The notes under the pieces were generated by a model that was not told the DNA's origin, ran no database searches, and saw nothing but the letters and a program-made list of their open reading frames with translations. Below are positions 1 through 8,980 of a stretch of 63,439 bases of DNA, piece by piece (the stretch's first letter is position 1; each line of letters begins with the position of its first letter). Location of the stretch: positions 1 through 63,439 of the forward strand of contig JALOOL010000012.1 of the NCBI GenBank assembly GCA_025454425.1. The letters run 5' to 3'. This stretch comes from Hydrococcus sp. Prado102. Its GTDB lineage: Bacteria > Cyanobacteriota > Cyanobacteriia > Cyanobacteriales > Microcystaceae. The position numbers and the translations under genes were made by a program.

Positions 1-2167
1 CGGGTTTTTCTAAATTTCCAAAAATATTGAGTTCTCCGTCAACCGTCCCTTTTCCTTCCTTGTAGAACTGTTTGAGAGTAACTTCATTCGGTCTTACAAC
101 TGCCTTAAATTCTCCATTGGCGAGTTGTATATCTTCTGCTGCAATTTTTCCTTGGGGTAGGACGAAATTAGCGGTTCCATTTCCTCGAACATTTTGTAGA
201 GAAGCGTGGGTATTACCAGCTAAATTGAAGGTTCCATCGAGGATTCCTGTAAACTGAGAGGGAAGGTTAGGTAAGATGCGATCGCTGTCTATTCCTTTCG
301 CTCGTACAGTTGTAACCCAACGTCCGTTTGCTAAGGTTATATTGTTAGCCGTTACCGTACCATTTGCGATCGCAACATTAGCCGAACCCGTAGCACGAAT
401 GCTTTCTGGCGTGAAAGCATCAATCCCTCCAGCAACATTAAATATTCCATTCAAACGTCCCTGACGTACTTGCTGAGGTAGGGAAGGATTGAGACTGGCT
501 AAATTAACGCCAGAGGCTCGTATATTTCCCTGCCAGCTTCGGTTAGCATATTGAAAGTTACTCGCGCTAACAGTTCCATCGCCAAGTTTAAAACTTGCTG
601 CACCCGTTGCTTTAAGTTGTTCTGGATGTTCTAGGGTTCCTAAAAACTGTGCCCGACCCGACACTAATCCTGGATTAATCGGTAAAGTAGTTTGATAGAG
701 ACGCGCGATCGCACCCGCAGGAACATTTATTGCATCGATATCAAATTTAAATTCAGAATTTTGACTTCCGAGTTCAAAAAAACTTTCGACTTTCGACTTT
801 CGACTTTCGACTTTTATTTTCCCCGTTCCCGTTAATTGTCCGCCAACGGTGGGTACTGCTTGAAATCGATTGACAACAAGATTAGACCCAATTAATTGTA
901 ACTGTGCGGTGCTACCAGGAAGAAAATCTACGCGATCGATGCGGGTTGTTTTGGTCGTAATACCATCAATCGATACTACTGGCGCAGCTAATGGTTGTCC
1001 GGGTTGAGGAATCGAACCCGTTACCTGTATATCGGCTTTAAGTTCTCCTATAATCGGTACGGGCGGTTTTTTGAGTTTTAATGCCTCAATAACTTGTTGT
1101 ACCCGAATGGGTTCCGTTTTTGCTTTTAAATTGTAGCCTTTTTGTAAATCGACAATTCCATTCGCGATCGCAGGTATCGATCCAAAACGCGACGTAACGT
1201 TTTCTAAGTAGATTTCCGTTTCTCGGAAGCGTAATATCCCATTGCTTTGTGCGAACGATCGCGTTAAGGTTGGCAAACGTGCCGTTACAGTATCTAAAGT
1301 AGCAATTCCTTGAAGGCGAGCAATTTGTTGAGGTCTAATTCTAACTTCTAAGTTTGCACCGATTGTCCCAGCTTGTAAAGCGAAAGGGAGAGGAAGTAAA
1401 TTACCCACATCGGTTGCTTGTATCTCATTTCCTCGCAAGACGAGATTAATCGCTTCTGTTTTAAGCATCCCCGTCCCTGAGACTTCAATATCGCCGCCAT
1501 TCGCTAATTCGCCAGATAAATCGAACCCAATAATTTTTCCTTTATCGAAAAAATCTGCCTTTCCAGAATCGATGAATACTTTGACGGGGGATTGTAGGTT
1601 GCCTGTTTGCGATCGCGCTCTTAAAATAACATCTGCATCTTGCAATCGTAGCGTCTCTAAATTAACTTTAAAACGCTTTTTCCGATTTCCTGACGAGTCA
1701 AACTCGGTTAACAGCCATCTTCTATTTTTTCCCTGCTCTAAATATACATCGGGTTGAATTGCAGTAACGTCTAGTTGCAGTTCTCCTGAAGTTAACCACG
1801 CAAAAGGATTAAAACCAACCTCTACAGCAGCGACGGAAACTTTAGCGGGATCTGTCGGAGTGGCTAAAATTTCAGTTTCACCAAAACGCGCCCCTGTCAA
1901 GGAAAATCGTTGCAACGATCCCATTTTTACGGGACGATTAAGAAGATCGATTAATTCGGTTTCAATTAACGGAACTAGTCGATTTTGGACAAAAAACCAT
2001 CCATAGACAAGTCCGCCGCCGAGACTTACCAGTAAAAGACTTCCTCCCCAGCGCAAAAAATGTCCTCTCCATTTTGGCTTTCTTGGCGGTTTGGAATCTG
2101 GCTGATGAGACGTATTAACTTCCGGTTGATTGTTTTTTTTACCGGATTTGTCTCTATCTATCATCAT
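1..2167 (-). CDS. TamB/DUF490-like translocation and assembly protein, 5' part
   Basis: The reverse strand is open from ATG at 2167 (a second in-frame ATG is at 2164) to the window edge, so the C-terminus lies outside. The protein starts with a charged tail, then one membrane segment at about residues 38-58 (GGSLLLVSLGGGLVYGWFF). After that come long repetitive beta-rich stretches of the ANG-type seen in AsmA/TamB proteins (for example ASNFQYANRSWQGNIRASG). Such proteins are anchored in the inner membrane and span the periplasm; they help insert outer-membrane proteins or move lipid. At 783-815 a GTCGAAA heptamer array lies in frame and encodes a KVESRKSKVES segment. The family call is from sequence character. 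Confidence 0.8.
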   Translation of the reverse strand, partial: MMIDRDKSGKKNNQPEVNTSHQPDSKPPRKPKWRGHFLRWGGSLLLVSLGGGLVYGWFFVQNRLVPLIETELIDLLNRPVKMGSLQRFSLTGARFGETEILATPTDPAKVSVAAVEVGFNPFAWLTSGELQLDVTAIQPDVYLEQGKNRRWLLTEFDSSGNRKKRFKVNLETLRLQDADVILRARSQTGNLQSPVKVFIDSGKADFFDKGKIIGFDLSGELANGGDIEVSGTGMLKTEAINLVLRGNEIQATDVGNLLPLPFALQAGTIGANLEVRIRPQQIARLQGIATLDTVTARLPTLTRSFAQSNGILRFRETEIYLENVTSRFGSIPAIANGIVDLQKGYNLKAKTEPIRVQQVIEALKLKKPPVPIIGELKADIQVTGSIPQPGQPLAAPVVSIDGITTKTTRIDRVDFLPGSTAQLQLIGSNLVVNRFQAVPTVGGQLTGTGKIKVESRKSKVESFFELGSQNSEFKFDIDAINVPAGAIARLYQTTLPINPGLVSGRAQFLGTLEHPEQLKATGAASFKLGDGTVSASNFQYANRSWQGNIRASGVNLASLNPSLPQQVRQGRLNGIFNVAGGIDAFTPESIRATGSANVAIANGTVTANNITLANGRWVTTVRAKGIDSDRILPNLPSQFTGILDGTFNLAGNTHASLQNVRGNGTANFVLPQGKIAAEDIQLANGEFKAVVRPNEVTLKQFYKEGKGTVDGELNIFGNLEKP
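783..815. repeat. GTCGAAA heptamer array inside the TamB-like gene
   Basis: About four tandem copies of GACTTTC on the plus strand (GTCGAAA on the coding minus strand). Three heptamers make 21 bases, so the array can be read through without breaking the frame and yields KVESRKSKVES. The same heptamer recurs at 35359-35392, 42844-42892, 43019-43119, 59386-59482 and 59905-60052. Confidence 0.9.
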
Positions 2168-2348
2168 GGGCGGTGTTTTTACACTCCTTCTATCTAGCTT
2201 GTCAGCCGACAATTATGTGTCTTCCAATTATAAAGAGCGAAAAGTTATCTTTATAGTTTCGTCCCAAAGTTAGAGTACTTATATGAACTTTTCTTGACAA
2301 GTTAGGATAGAAGCGATTGCAAATAAGAATAGGCATAGATAAACATCA

Positions 2349-3890
2349 ATGACATTAACAGAGCAAATTCTTTCTCAACTTCCTGGCGACGTACTCGGAC
2401 GATTGCGGAGTGTCGATAAATTATGGCAAGAACTTCGTAGCGATACTGTGTCCGTTCCTTGTGTCATTGATGAGAGTCAAAACTCGTTAGGAAATACCGA
2501 CTGGGATGTTATTATTTGCGGCGGTACGTTAGGAATTCTTTTGGGTGCAGCTTTACAAAAACGCGGTTGGCGAGTTGCTTTAATCGAACGAGGAATCCTG
2601 CGCGGTAGAGATCAAGAATGGAATATTTCTCGTCAAGAATTACAAGTTTTTATAGACTTTGAACTACTTTCTGAGTCAGAATTAGAAATCGCGATCGCAA
2701 CAGAATACAATCCCGCCCGCGTTAGCTTTTTTCAAGGTCATGAAGTTTGGGTAAAAGATGTCCTCAACATCGGCATCGATCCCATATTTTTATTAGAAAC
2801 GCTTAAATCAAAATTTTTAGAAGCTGGCGGACTTTTATTAGAAAAAACGCCATTCGATTCAGCAACCGTTCATCCCGACGGGGTGTTAATTAAAGCTGGA
2901 GAAAATAGCTTAAAAACTCGTTTACTCATCGACGCAATGGGTCATTTTTCTCCCATTGCCAAACAAGCTAGAAAAGGAGAAAAACCTACTGGTGTTTGTT
3001 TGGTTGTCGGTAGCTGTGCCAAAGGTTATCCCCATAATGAAACAGGCGATTTAATTGCTTCCTTTACGCCAATTCTCAATCAATGTCAGTATTTTTGGGA
3101 AGCATTTCCAGCGAGAGATGGAAGGACAACTTATTTATTTACTTATGTCGATACTCATCGCGATCGCTTCAGTTTAGAATTTTTCATGGAAGAGTATTTG
3201 CGTTTGTTACCTGAATATCAAAATGTCGAACTAAACCAATTAAACTTCGAGCGTTTTCTGTTTGGTTTCTTTCCTTCTTATCTAAAAAGTCCCCTTCATT
3301 TACCTTGGAATCGAATGCTAGCTGTTGGCGATAGTGCTGGCGGTCAATCTCCCGTTAGTTTTGGTGGATTTGGTGCAATGGTAAGACATCTCAATCGTTT
3401 GACAGTTGGGATTGAAGAAGCTTTACAAAATAATCTTTTAGATCGTAAATCTTTATCGCTATTACAACCTTATCAACCCAATATTTCTGTAACTTGGCTT
3501 TTTCAAAAAACGATGAGCGTTGGGATAGATAAAAAAGCCTCGCCCAATCAAATAAACAACCTTATGAGTAGTGTTTTTCAAGTTATGGATAAATTAGGCG
3601 ATCGTGTTCTCAAACCATTTCTTCAAGATGTCATACAATTTTCGCCCTTAGCTAAAACCTTACCCCTAGTTAATCCTAAGTTAGTTTTACCATTGCTTCC
3701 TCAAATTGGTATAGCTCCCTTATTAGATTGGAGTATTCATTATTTTAATCTAGCACTTTATAGCAGTTTATATCCTCTTGGAAAATCGCTACAACCTCTC
3801 ATAAAAAATTTACCTTCTGTGCCACAATATTATTATCATCGGTGGTTAGACACTTGGAAATATGGGTCGGGTAGCGATTATCATCAATAA
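2349..3890 (+). CDS. cruP: FAD-dependent oxidoreductase, CruP (lycopene cyclase paralogue)
   Basis: A 513-residue flavoprotein. The dinucleotide-binding motif VIICGGTLGILLGAAL at residues 54-69 is followed by the acidic ribose-binding residue E80 in ALIERG. The segments GRDQEWNISRQEL and ARVSFF, and GDSAGGQSPVSFGGFGA further on, match the CruA/CruP group of lycopene cyclase-like proteins as I know it. CruP is a paralogue of the lycopene cyclase CruA, found in cyanobacteria and plants and linked to limiting carotenoid epoxides. It stands alone on the plus strand, divergent from the TamB-like gene. Choosing CruP over CruA rests on the N-terminal pattern. Confidence 0.75.
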   Translation: MTLTEQILSQLPGDVLGRLRSVDKLWQELRSDTVSVPCVIDESQNSLGNTDWDVIICGGTLGILLGAALQKRGWRVALIERGILRGRDQEWNISRQELQVFIDFELLSESELEIAIATEYNPARVSFFQGHEVWVKDVLNIGIDPIFLLETLKSKFLEAGGLLLEKTPFDSATVHPDGVLIKAGENSLKTRLLIDAMGHFSPIAKQARKGEKPTGVCLVVGSCAKGYPHNETGDLIASFTPILNQCQYFWEAFPARDGRTTYLFTYVDTHRDRFSLEFFMEEYLRLLPEYQNVELNQLNFERFLFGFFPSYLKSPLHLPWNRMLAVGDSAGGQSPVSFGGFGAMVRHLNRLTVGIEEALQNNLLDRKSLSLLQPYQPNISVTWLFQKTMSVGIDKKASPNQINNLMSSVFQVMDKLGDRVLKPFLQDVIQFSPLAKTLPLVNPKLVLPLLPQIGIAPLLDWSIHYFNLALYSSLYPLGKSLQPLIKNLPSVPQYYYHRWLDTWKYGSGSDYHQ

Positions 3891-3918
3891 TTAAATTAAA
3901 AAAATCTAACAAAGAACA

Positions 3919-3993
3919 GTAGGGTGAGCATTGCTTGCGATAAGCTACGAATAAAACTTATAATATTTTTAGCAATACCCACCATTTTCTATT
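3919..3993. repeat. Degenerate GTAGGGTGGGCA-family hairpin element
   Basis: The left end GTAGGGTGAGCATTGCTT and the right end AGCAATACCCACCATT are imperfect inverted repeats. The layout, including the central AAAATT-like part and the trailing ATTTAATTA, parallels the element at 7690-7758. It looks like an old copy of the REP-like family represented perfectly at 25160, 25818 and 28683. Confidence 0.65.
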
Positions 3994-4021
3994 TAATTAA
4001 GCTCAGCATTATATGATATTA

Positions 4022-4053
4022 GTGTTGGGTTTCGTTCCTCAACCCAACCTACA
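4022..4053. repeat. GTTGGGTTTCG hairpin repeat, copy 1
   Basis: GTTGGGTT-TCGTTCCTC-AACCCAAC forms a hairpin with 8-bp arms. Its reverse complement is nearly identical to 35523-35554, with two differences in 32 bases. It is a dispersed intergenic repeat 32 bp before the SirB1-family gene. Confidence 0.85.
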
Positions 4054-4083
4054 AATAATTGTGTCTATTTAATTAAACTAACT

Positions 4084-4908
4084 ATGAAATTTTCAATAGA
4101 AAGACAAAACTTTCATCGAGAAATTAATCGAGTAGATTCTCAAATCGATTTAGCAAAAGCGTCATTATTTTTAGCACAAGAAGAATATCCAGAACTCGAC
4201 CCACAAGAATATATAAACATACTCGATCGCATGGCGGAAGAAGTGCAAAAACGCTTAACGCGATCGCCCTATCCTCTTACAACAATAAAAACTATAAACC
4301 AATATCTTTTTGAAGAATTAGGCTTTCTGGGAAACACTGACGATTACTACGATCCTCGCAATAGTTTTCTCAATGATGTTATCGATCGCAAGACAGGAAT
4401 TCCTATTACTTTATCCGTCGTTTATTTAGAAATAGCCAAACGCATTAGTTTCCCAATGGTAGGAATTGGAATGCCAGGACATTTCTTGATTCGTCCAAAT
4501 TTTGAAGGATCTGGAATTTTTGTTGATGTTTTTAATCGAGGCGAAATACTTTTTGAACAAGATTGCGAGGAAAGACTCAGACAAGTATACCAACAACCCG
4601 TAAAGTTAGAAGCTCATTTTCTTGCGCCAGTAAGCAATAAACAAATTTTAGCAAGAATGCTTGCTAACCTAAAATTTATCTATCTCAATCGACAAGAATT
4701 ACTAAAAGCGATCGCAGTAGTCGAACGAATTTTATTACTCGTTCCCGATAATCATCGAGAATTGCGAGATAAAGGTCTTCTCTACTATCAATTAGGCGAA
4801 TGGCAACAAGCTTCTATGGATTTAAATTTGTATTTAACTAGATTTCCCGATGCTGAAGATGTCACTACCATTCGCAATTTATTAGAGAAAATTAAACCGT
4901 TTATATAA
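4084..4908 (+). CDS. SirB1-family transglutaminase-like protein with C-terminal TPR
   Basis: A 274-residue protein. Residues 95-125 contain the conserved core (FLNDVIDRKTGIPITLSVVY) of the SirB1/transglutaminase-like family, and GMPGHFLIR follows at about 136-144. Residues 200-265 form two helical repeats of TPR type (AIAVVERILLLVPDNHRELR and LYYQLGEWQQASMDLNLYL). The family is widespread in cyanobacteria, and its biochemical role is not settled. No catalytic cysteine is evident at the usual transglutaminase position, so enzyme activity should not be assumed. ATG at 4084 is the first start in frame. Confidence 0.85.
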   Translation: MKFSIERQNFHREINRVDSQIDLAKASLFLAQEEYPELDPQEYINILDRMAEEVQKRLTRSPYPLTTIKTINQYLFEELGFLGNTDDYYDPRNSFLNDVIDRKTGIPITLSVVYLEIAKRISFPMVGIGMPGHFLIRPNFEGSGIFVDVFNRGEILFEQDCEERLRQVYQQPVKLEAHFLAPVSNKQILARMLANLKFIYLNRQELLKAIAVVERILLLVPDNHRELRDKGLLYYQLGEWQQASMDLNLYLTRFPDAEDVTTIRNLLEKIKPFI

Positions 4909-5017
4909 GCTAAACAAAGCTTAAGCGATTCCGCATTCAAATTATTTATATTAATTCTTAAAATTAGGTGAACCACACCTACTTTTTTCTTATTTCTTGT
5001 TGCCTATTCCCTAATTA

Positions 5018-5794
5018 TCAATCGCGAAGCGTCAAAATCTCTACGCCATCCTCAGTAACTGCAATGGTATGCTCAAATTGTGCCGAAAGCTTGCCATCTT
5101 TTGTTATAGCAGTCCAACCATCTTCTAAAACGACAGCTTCCCAAGTTCCCTCATTAATCATTGGTTCGATGGTAAATACCATCCCAGGACGCAAGCGTTT
5201 TCCTTTTCCTCGCGTCCCGTAATGGGGAATTTGTGGTGCAGTATGGAAGACGGTACTAACCCCGTGTCCGACAAAATCTCGCACTACTGAAAAACCCTGA
5301 GATTCGGCATATTCCTGAATAGCCGCACCGATATCGCCAATCTTAGCATCGGGATTGACAGCAGCAATTCCTCGCTTGAGACATTCTTCGGTCACTTCAA
5401 CGAGTTTTTTAGCAACAGGAGAAGGCGTTCCCACAAAAAAGGTTCTAGAAGTATCCCCATGATATCCCTCTAAAATCGGGGTTACATCGATGTTAATAAT
5501 ATCGCCTTCTTTCAAAATCTGCTTGGGGCTAGGTATGCCATGACAAATCACTTCATTAACGCTAGTACAAATCGACCTAGGAAAGTCAATTTTAGCTCCG
5601 CGATAGCCTAAAGGCGCGCTTTTAGCGCCATGTTCCTGCGTCCAGCGTTCGGCTTTGTCGTTGAGTTCTTGGGTACTAATTCCAGGTTGTACCATCGGTG
5701 CTAAATAGTCTAACAGTTGGGCGGCTAAACGTCCCGCACGACGCATTTTTTCGATTTCTCTTTTTGATAGCAGAGTGATTGTTTCGCTTCCCAT
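5018..5794 (-). CDS. map: Methionine aminopeptidase, type I
   Basis: 258 residues, the normal length for a type Ia enzyme. It removes the initiator methionine from new proteins in the cytoplasm. All five metal ligands are visible: D103 (NIDV), D114 (HGDTSR), H177 (GHGV), E210 (TIEPM) and E241 (QFEHT); the catalytic H85 is in VICHGIP. There is no N-terminal zinc-finger extension. The gene is a single unit that converges with the SirB1-family gene. Confidence 0.97.
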   Translation of the reverse strand: MGSETITLLSKREIEKMRRAGRLAAQLLDYLAPMVQPGISTQELNDKAERWTQEHGAKSAPLGYRGAKIDFPRSICTSVNEVICHGIPSPKQILKEGDIINIDVTPILEGYHGDTSRTFFVGTPSPVAKKLVEVTEECLKRGIAAVNPDAKIGDIGAAIQEYAESQGFSVVRDFVGHGVSTVFHTAPQIPHYGTRGKGKRLRPGMVFTIEPMINEGTWEAVVLEDGWTAITKDGKLSAQFEHTIAVTEDGVEILTLRD

Positions 5795-5983
5795 TCTTCG
5801 TTTCGTGTATTAGTTGATTGACTAGATAGAAATTTTCTCGATTGTATTGTCAGCAGCATCCAATCTTAATGTGGTGAGACGATTTTAACAAATCGCGATC
5901 GCTTATTATCTCGATTTAAAATCTTCAATTTAGGCAAGGTTTTCCCACTTTATCAAGCCTAATCCCAAATATACCGTTTTATA

Positions 5984-6021
5984 AAAAAAAAGGCGTTCCC
6001 AAGTTAACAATCTTGGAACGC
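5984..6021 (-). terminator. Rho-independent terminator of the Yfr1 candidate
   Basis: GCGTTCC(C)AAG at 5993-6003 pairs with CTTGGAACGC at 6012-6021 around TTAACAAT. On the minus strand the hairpin is followed directly by a run of T (5983-5991). Confidence 0.85.
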
Positions 6022-6055
6022 GCTTAGGTGAGGAGTAAACGTTAAGTCGTTACTC
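5984..6055 (-). ncRNA. yfr1: Yfr1 small RNA (candidate)
   Basis: Read on the minus strand: a small 5' hairpin (GTAACG-ACTTAA-CGTTTAC), then the unpaired motif ACTCCTCAC (6028-6036), then a strong hairpin GCGTTCC-AAG / CTTGGGAACGC followed by nine T residues. Yfr1 is a roughly 55-70 nt RNA present in most cyanobacteria. It is defined by CUCCUCAC between two stem-loops, the second a terminator. No protein gene on the minus strand would need a terminator here. The 5' end is estimated. Confidence 0.78.
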
Positions 6056-6087
6056 TCTTTTAATTCTCGCTTTTTGGCTTTCATTGG

Positions 6088-6127
6088 TATGCGATCGCGA
6101 TCGCATCGAGCTTGCGATCGCGATTGC
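6088..6127. repeat. HIP1 cluster
   Basis: ATGCGATCGCGATCGCAT and TTGCGATCGCGATTGCA lie side by side, giving three overlapping or adjacent GCGATCGC-type octamers. This is a dense example of the palindrome that is frequent across the window. It sits upstream of both the Yfr1 candidate (minus) and the RRM gene (plus). Confidence 0.8.
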
Positions 6128-6298
6128 ACACAGACAAGACAAGATTGATGCGATCTGTTGATACACTTCGTTTGGCATACCGAAATAATGCTAAGATTGA
6201 GACAGGATTATTTTCGGCTATGTAGTTTGTCGATCTCAATTGGCAGATATTCTCTCCGAAGCTAACTCTCTACAAAATTTCAAGTCTGGAGATGTTCA

Positions 6299-6568
6299 AT
6301 GTCTATCTATGTCGGCAACCTATCTTATGAGGTTACATCAGATGAACTCACGCAAGTTTTTGCTGAGTATGGCACGGTCAATCGCGTTCAAATGCCTACA
6401 GATAGAGAAACAGGTCGAGTACGAGGATTTGCCTTCGTAGAGATGGGAACAGAAGCCGAAGAAGCTGCTGCAATTGAAGCCCTTGATGGGGCACAATGGA
6501 TGGGTCGCAACATGAAAGTTAGCAAAGCTAGACCTCAAGAAAAAAGGAACTCTCCTCGACGTTACTAA
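6299..6568 (+). CDS. RNA-binding protein with one RRM domain (Rbp type)
   Basis: 89 residues, almost entirely one RRM. RNP2 is IYVGNL at residues 3-8 and RNP1 is RGFAFVEM at about 42-49. A short basic tail (KRNSPRRY) follows. Cyanobacterial Rbp proteins are abundant single-RRM proteins, often cold-induced, and their genes are often next to rpsU, as here (rpsU begins 650 bp downstream). The long AT-rich leader from about 6180 could hold the cold-responsive element, but I see no specific site. Confidence 0.95.
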   Translation: MSIYVGNLSYEVTSDELTQVFAEYGTVNRVQMPTDRETGRVRGFAFVEMGTEAEEAAAIEALDGAQWMGRNMKVSKARPQEKRNSPRRY

Positions 6569-6699
6569 ACATCAAAGTTCAGAATTTTACTCGAAACTTT
6601 TGAAGCCGAATAAGAAAATTGCACTTCAATAGTTGATGGCTGTTGGATCTATTTTCCCATTCAGATCGAAATAAGCCAATTTCCAAGCTAGGAGACAGG

Positions 6700-7161
6700 A
6701 TGAATATTAAAGAACTCTTAAGTCGATATGCAGCAGGACAAAGAGATTTTAGAAATTTAAATTTAATTGCGGCAAATCTGAGAAATATGAATCTCAGCGG
6801 TTCGGATTTGAGCGGTTCGGATCTCAGGGGTGCTAACCTAACAAATACAAATTTAAGCAATACCAATCTCGCGAATGCAAGCTTGCAGGGCGCAAATTTA
6901 ACCGAAGTTAACTTGGCAAAGGCAAATCTAAGCGATGTGGATTTAAGCAATGCCAATCTAAGCCATGCTAACCTGATAAAAACAAATTTGAGCCATACAA
7001 ATCTTACTAAGGCAACCTTGCAAGGTGCAAATTTAACCGAAGTTAATTTAACGCAAGCAAATCTAAGCGAAGTAGATCTAAGCAATACTAATCTGAGCCA
7101 TGCTAACCTGCATGAAGCAATCATGCCAGAAAAAACAAACTCGGATTTGCTTTTTCAATAA
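6700..7161 (+). CDS. Pentapeptide repeat protein
   Basis: 153 residues from ATG at 6700, which has AGGAG at 6690-6694. An upstream in-frame start at 6643 lacks such a site. After a short helical N-terminus (MNIKELLSRYAAGQRDF) the protein is a run of about 22 pentapeptides of A(N/D)LXX type (ANLRNMNLSGSDLSG, and so on), which fold as a right-handed quadrilateral beta helix. A near-identical 80-residue block occurs twice (QGANLTEVNL), so the gene grew by internal duplication. Function unknown. It is inserted between the RRM gene and rpsU, which are usually close neighbours. Confidence 0.9.
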   Translation: MNIKELLSRYAAGQRDFRNLNLIAANLRNMNLSGSDLSGSDLRGANLTNTNLSNTNLANASLQGANLTEVNLAKANLSDVDLSNANLSHANLIKTNLSHTNLTKATLQGANLTEVNLTQANLSEVDLSNTNLSHANLHEAIMPEKTNSDLLFQ

Positions 7162-7215
7162 GTTTTCGTAGCAATCGCGCGATAACCCAGGACAATTAGT
7201 AACAAAGGAGATAGA

Positions 7216-7404
7216 ATGACCCAAGTGATTCTTGGCGAGACAGAAGGAATTGAGTCCGCATTGCGTCGGTTTAAAAGGCAAGTGACAAAAGCTGGTATTT
7301 TTCCAGATATGAAGAAGCATCGTCACTTTGAAACGCCAATTGAAAAACGCAAGCGTAAAGAACTTGCCAAGCACAAACAGCGTAAAAGACAGAAGCGTTA
7401 TTGA
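7216..7404 (+). CDS. rpsU: 30S ribosomal protein bS21
   Basis: 62 residues with the typical basic bS21 layout: [16 protein letters not shown] near the start and the arginine/lysine-rich [18 protein letters not shown] tail. AAGGAG lies 6 nt before the ATG. It is part of the small ribosomal subunit near the anti-Shine-Dalgarno end of 16S rRNA. Confidence 0.97.
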   Translation: MTQVILGETEGIESALRRFKRQVTKAGIFPDMKKHRHFETPIEKRKRKELAKHKQRKRQKRY

Positions 7405-7494
7405 TTAACATTGCCTAATACATAGGCGAGCAAAAATAAAATTAAAATTTCCGTAGAATGAGTAATTCTTAAAATAGCCTGCGGATAACAGTAA

Positions 7495-7524
7495 TAAAGA
7501 CGCGATAGATCTATCGCGTCTTTA
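7495..7524 (+). terminator. Perfect palindrome AAAGACGCGATAG / CTATCGCGTCTTT after rpsU
   Basis: The arms are about 14 bp with no spare loop base, 91 bp downstream of rpsU. It probably terminates the rbp-pentapeptide-rpsU transcript. No T run follows, so efficiency is uncertain. Confidence 0.6.
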
Positions 7525-7655
7525 CTAGTTAATTATGCTTTAAAAGATAATAAAAATCAATTTAAACTTTTATTTTTCAAAATTATTTCAGCCGCTTGCC
7601 AAGTCAATTTGGGTAACGATAAAAAAACAGTTTTTAAGGGATTTTTAACAATAAG

Positions 7656-7784
7656 TAAGTAGGTGGGCAAAGATCGAGTTAAAATCCCCGTAGGGTGGGT
7701 AATGCTTACGATAACCAATGGATAAAAATTACCAAATTTTTGGCATTGCCCACCATTCTATGATTTATTACGCCCACCTACTTA
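7656..7784. mobile_element. MITE-like 129-bp nested hairpin element
   Basis: The outer terminal inverted repeats are perfect 13-mers, TAAGTAGGTGGGC and GCCCACCTACTTA. A second pair lies inside: GTAGGGTGGGTAATGC at 7690 and GGCATTGCCCACC at 7742-7754. The inner unit belongs to the same family as the REP palindromes at 25160, 25818 and 28683. It has no ORF. Confidence 0.75.
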
Positions 7785-7814
7785 TATAGCGATCGCATAC
7801 TAAAAAATTAAGAT

Positions 7815-8918
7815 TTAACCCTTAGATTGAAACGACAACCCACACTGTCCGTAATGACACAACAAGCGATCGCATAAAACCAATGCAACCATCGCTTCTA
7901 CCATCGGTACTGCCCTCGATAAGACGCAGGGATCGTGCCTTCCTTTAGCAGCAAGCGTCGTTTCGTCGCCAGTATTCGTAACGGTACGCTGTTCCTTACC
8001 TATGGTCGCTGTGGGCTTAAAAGCGACTCTAATTACAATATTTTCCCCATTGCTAATTCCTCCCTGTACGCCGCCCGAACGGTTCGTCACCGTGCGAATT
8101 TCGCCTTTCTCATCAATATAATATTCGTCATTGTGTTCGCTTCCAGTCAGCAAAGTTCCGGCAAATCCCGAACCGATTTCAAACCCTTTACTAGCGGGTA
8201 AGGACATAACCCCTTTTGCCAATTCCGCTTCCAACTTATCGAAAACGGGATCGCCTAACCCTTTGGGAACCTTACGAGCGACACATTCGACAACACCGCC
8301 AATAGAGTCTTTTTCTCGCCGAATTTGGTCGATCAGATCGATCATGCGTTCGGCGCATTCTGTATCGGGACAGCGAACGATATTACTTTCGACTTGTTCT
8401 AGAGTAACCGTGTTAGGATCGACGATCGCCTCTAAATCTTTAATCCGCTTGACATAACTGACGATCTCGACTCCCGCTGCTTGGTGAAGAATTTTTTTGG
8501 CGATCGCACCTGCTGCAACCCGTCCGATCGTTTCCCTAGCAGAAGAACGTCCGCCACCTTGCCAGTTGCGGATGCCGTATTTAGCATCATATGTTGCATC
8601 GGCGTGAGAAGGACGGTATTTAACCGACATTTCATCGTAATCCTGAGAACGGGCATCTTGATTGCGCACCAAAATCGCGATCGACGTTCCTAGCGTTTTC
8701 CCGTCAAATACGCCCGAAAGAATCTCGCAAATATCGCTTTCGCGACGGGGCGTAACGATTTTACTTTGTCCCGGTCGTCTGCGTTCTAACTCTTTCTGAA
8801 TCTCTGCTTCCGAAATTTCTAATTGTGGGGGACAACCGTCGATAACCACGCCAATCCCGCCGCCGTGCGATTCTCCAAAAGTTGTAACTCGAAATAGATG
8901 CCCGAATGTATTCCCCAT
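7815..8918 (-). CDS. aroC: Chorismate synthase
   Basis: 367 residues. It makes chorismate from 5-enolpyruvylshikimate-3-phosphate, the last common step to aromatic amino acids, quinones and folate, using reduced FMN. Visible signatures are [11 protein letters not shown] at residues 13-23, the middle block GGRSSARET, and [11 protein letters not shown] at about 282-292. Length and start ([19 protein letters not shown]) are normal. The ParA gene lies upstream on the same strand, 62 bp away, without an obvious functional link. Confidence 0.97.
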   Translation of the reverse strand: MGNTFGHLFRVTTFGESHGGGIGVVIDGCPPQLEISEAEIQKELERRRPGQSKIVTPRRESDICEILSGVFDGKTLGTSIAILVRNQDARSQDYDEMSVKYRPSHADATYDAKYGIRNWQGGGRSSARETIGRVAAGAIAKKILHQAAGVEIVSYVKRIKDLEAIVDPNTVTLEQVESNIVRCPDTECAERMIDLIDQIRREKDSIGGVVECVARKVPKGLGDPVFDKLEAELAKGVMSLPASKGFEIGSGFAGTLLTGSEHNDEYYIDEKGEIRTVTNRSGGVQGGISNGENIVIRVAFKPTATIGKEQRTVTNTGDETTLAAKGRHDPCVLSRAVPMVEAMVALVLCDRLLCHYGQCGLSFQSKG

Positions 8919-8980
8919 AATTTCCCTGCGATCGCTCAGTGTTATTTTAACCTGAGTTCCGACGCTTGGTTCTGAACTTT

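Noticed and set aside
6579-7124. Long minus-strand ORF of 181 codons with L/R-rich repeats
   Set aside because: It is the mirror of the pentapeptide repeat gene; its repeats come from the repeated coding DNA on the plus strand.
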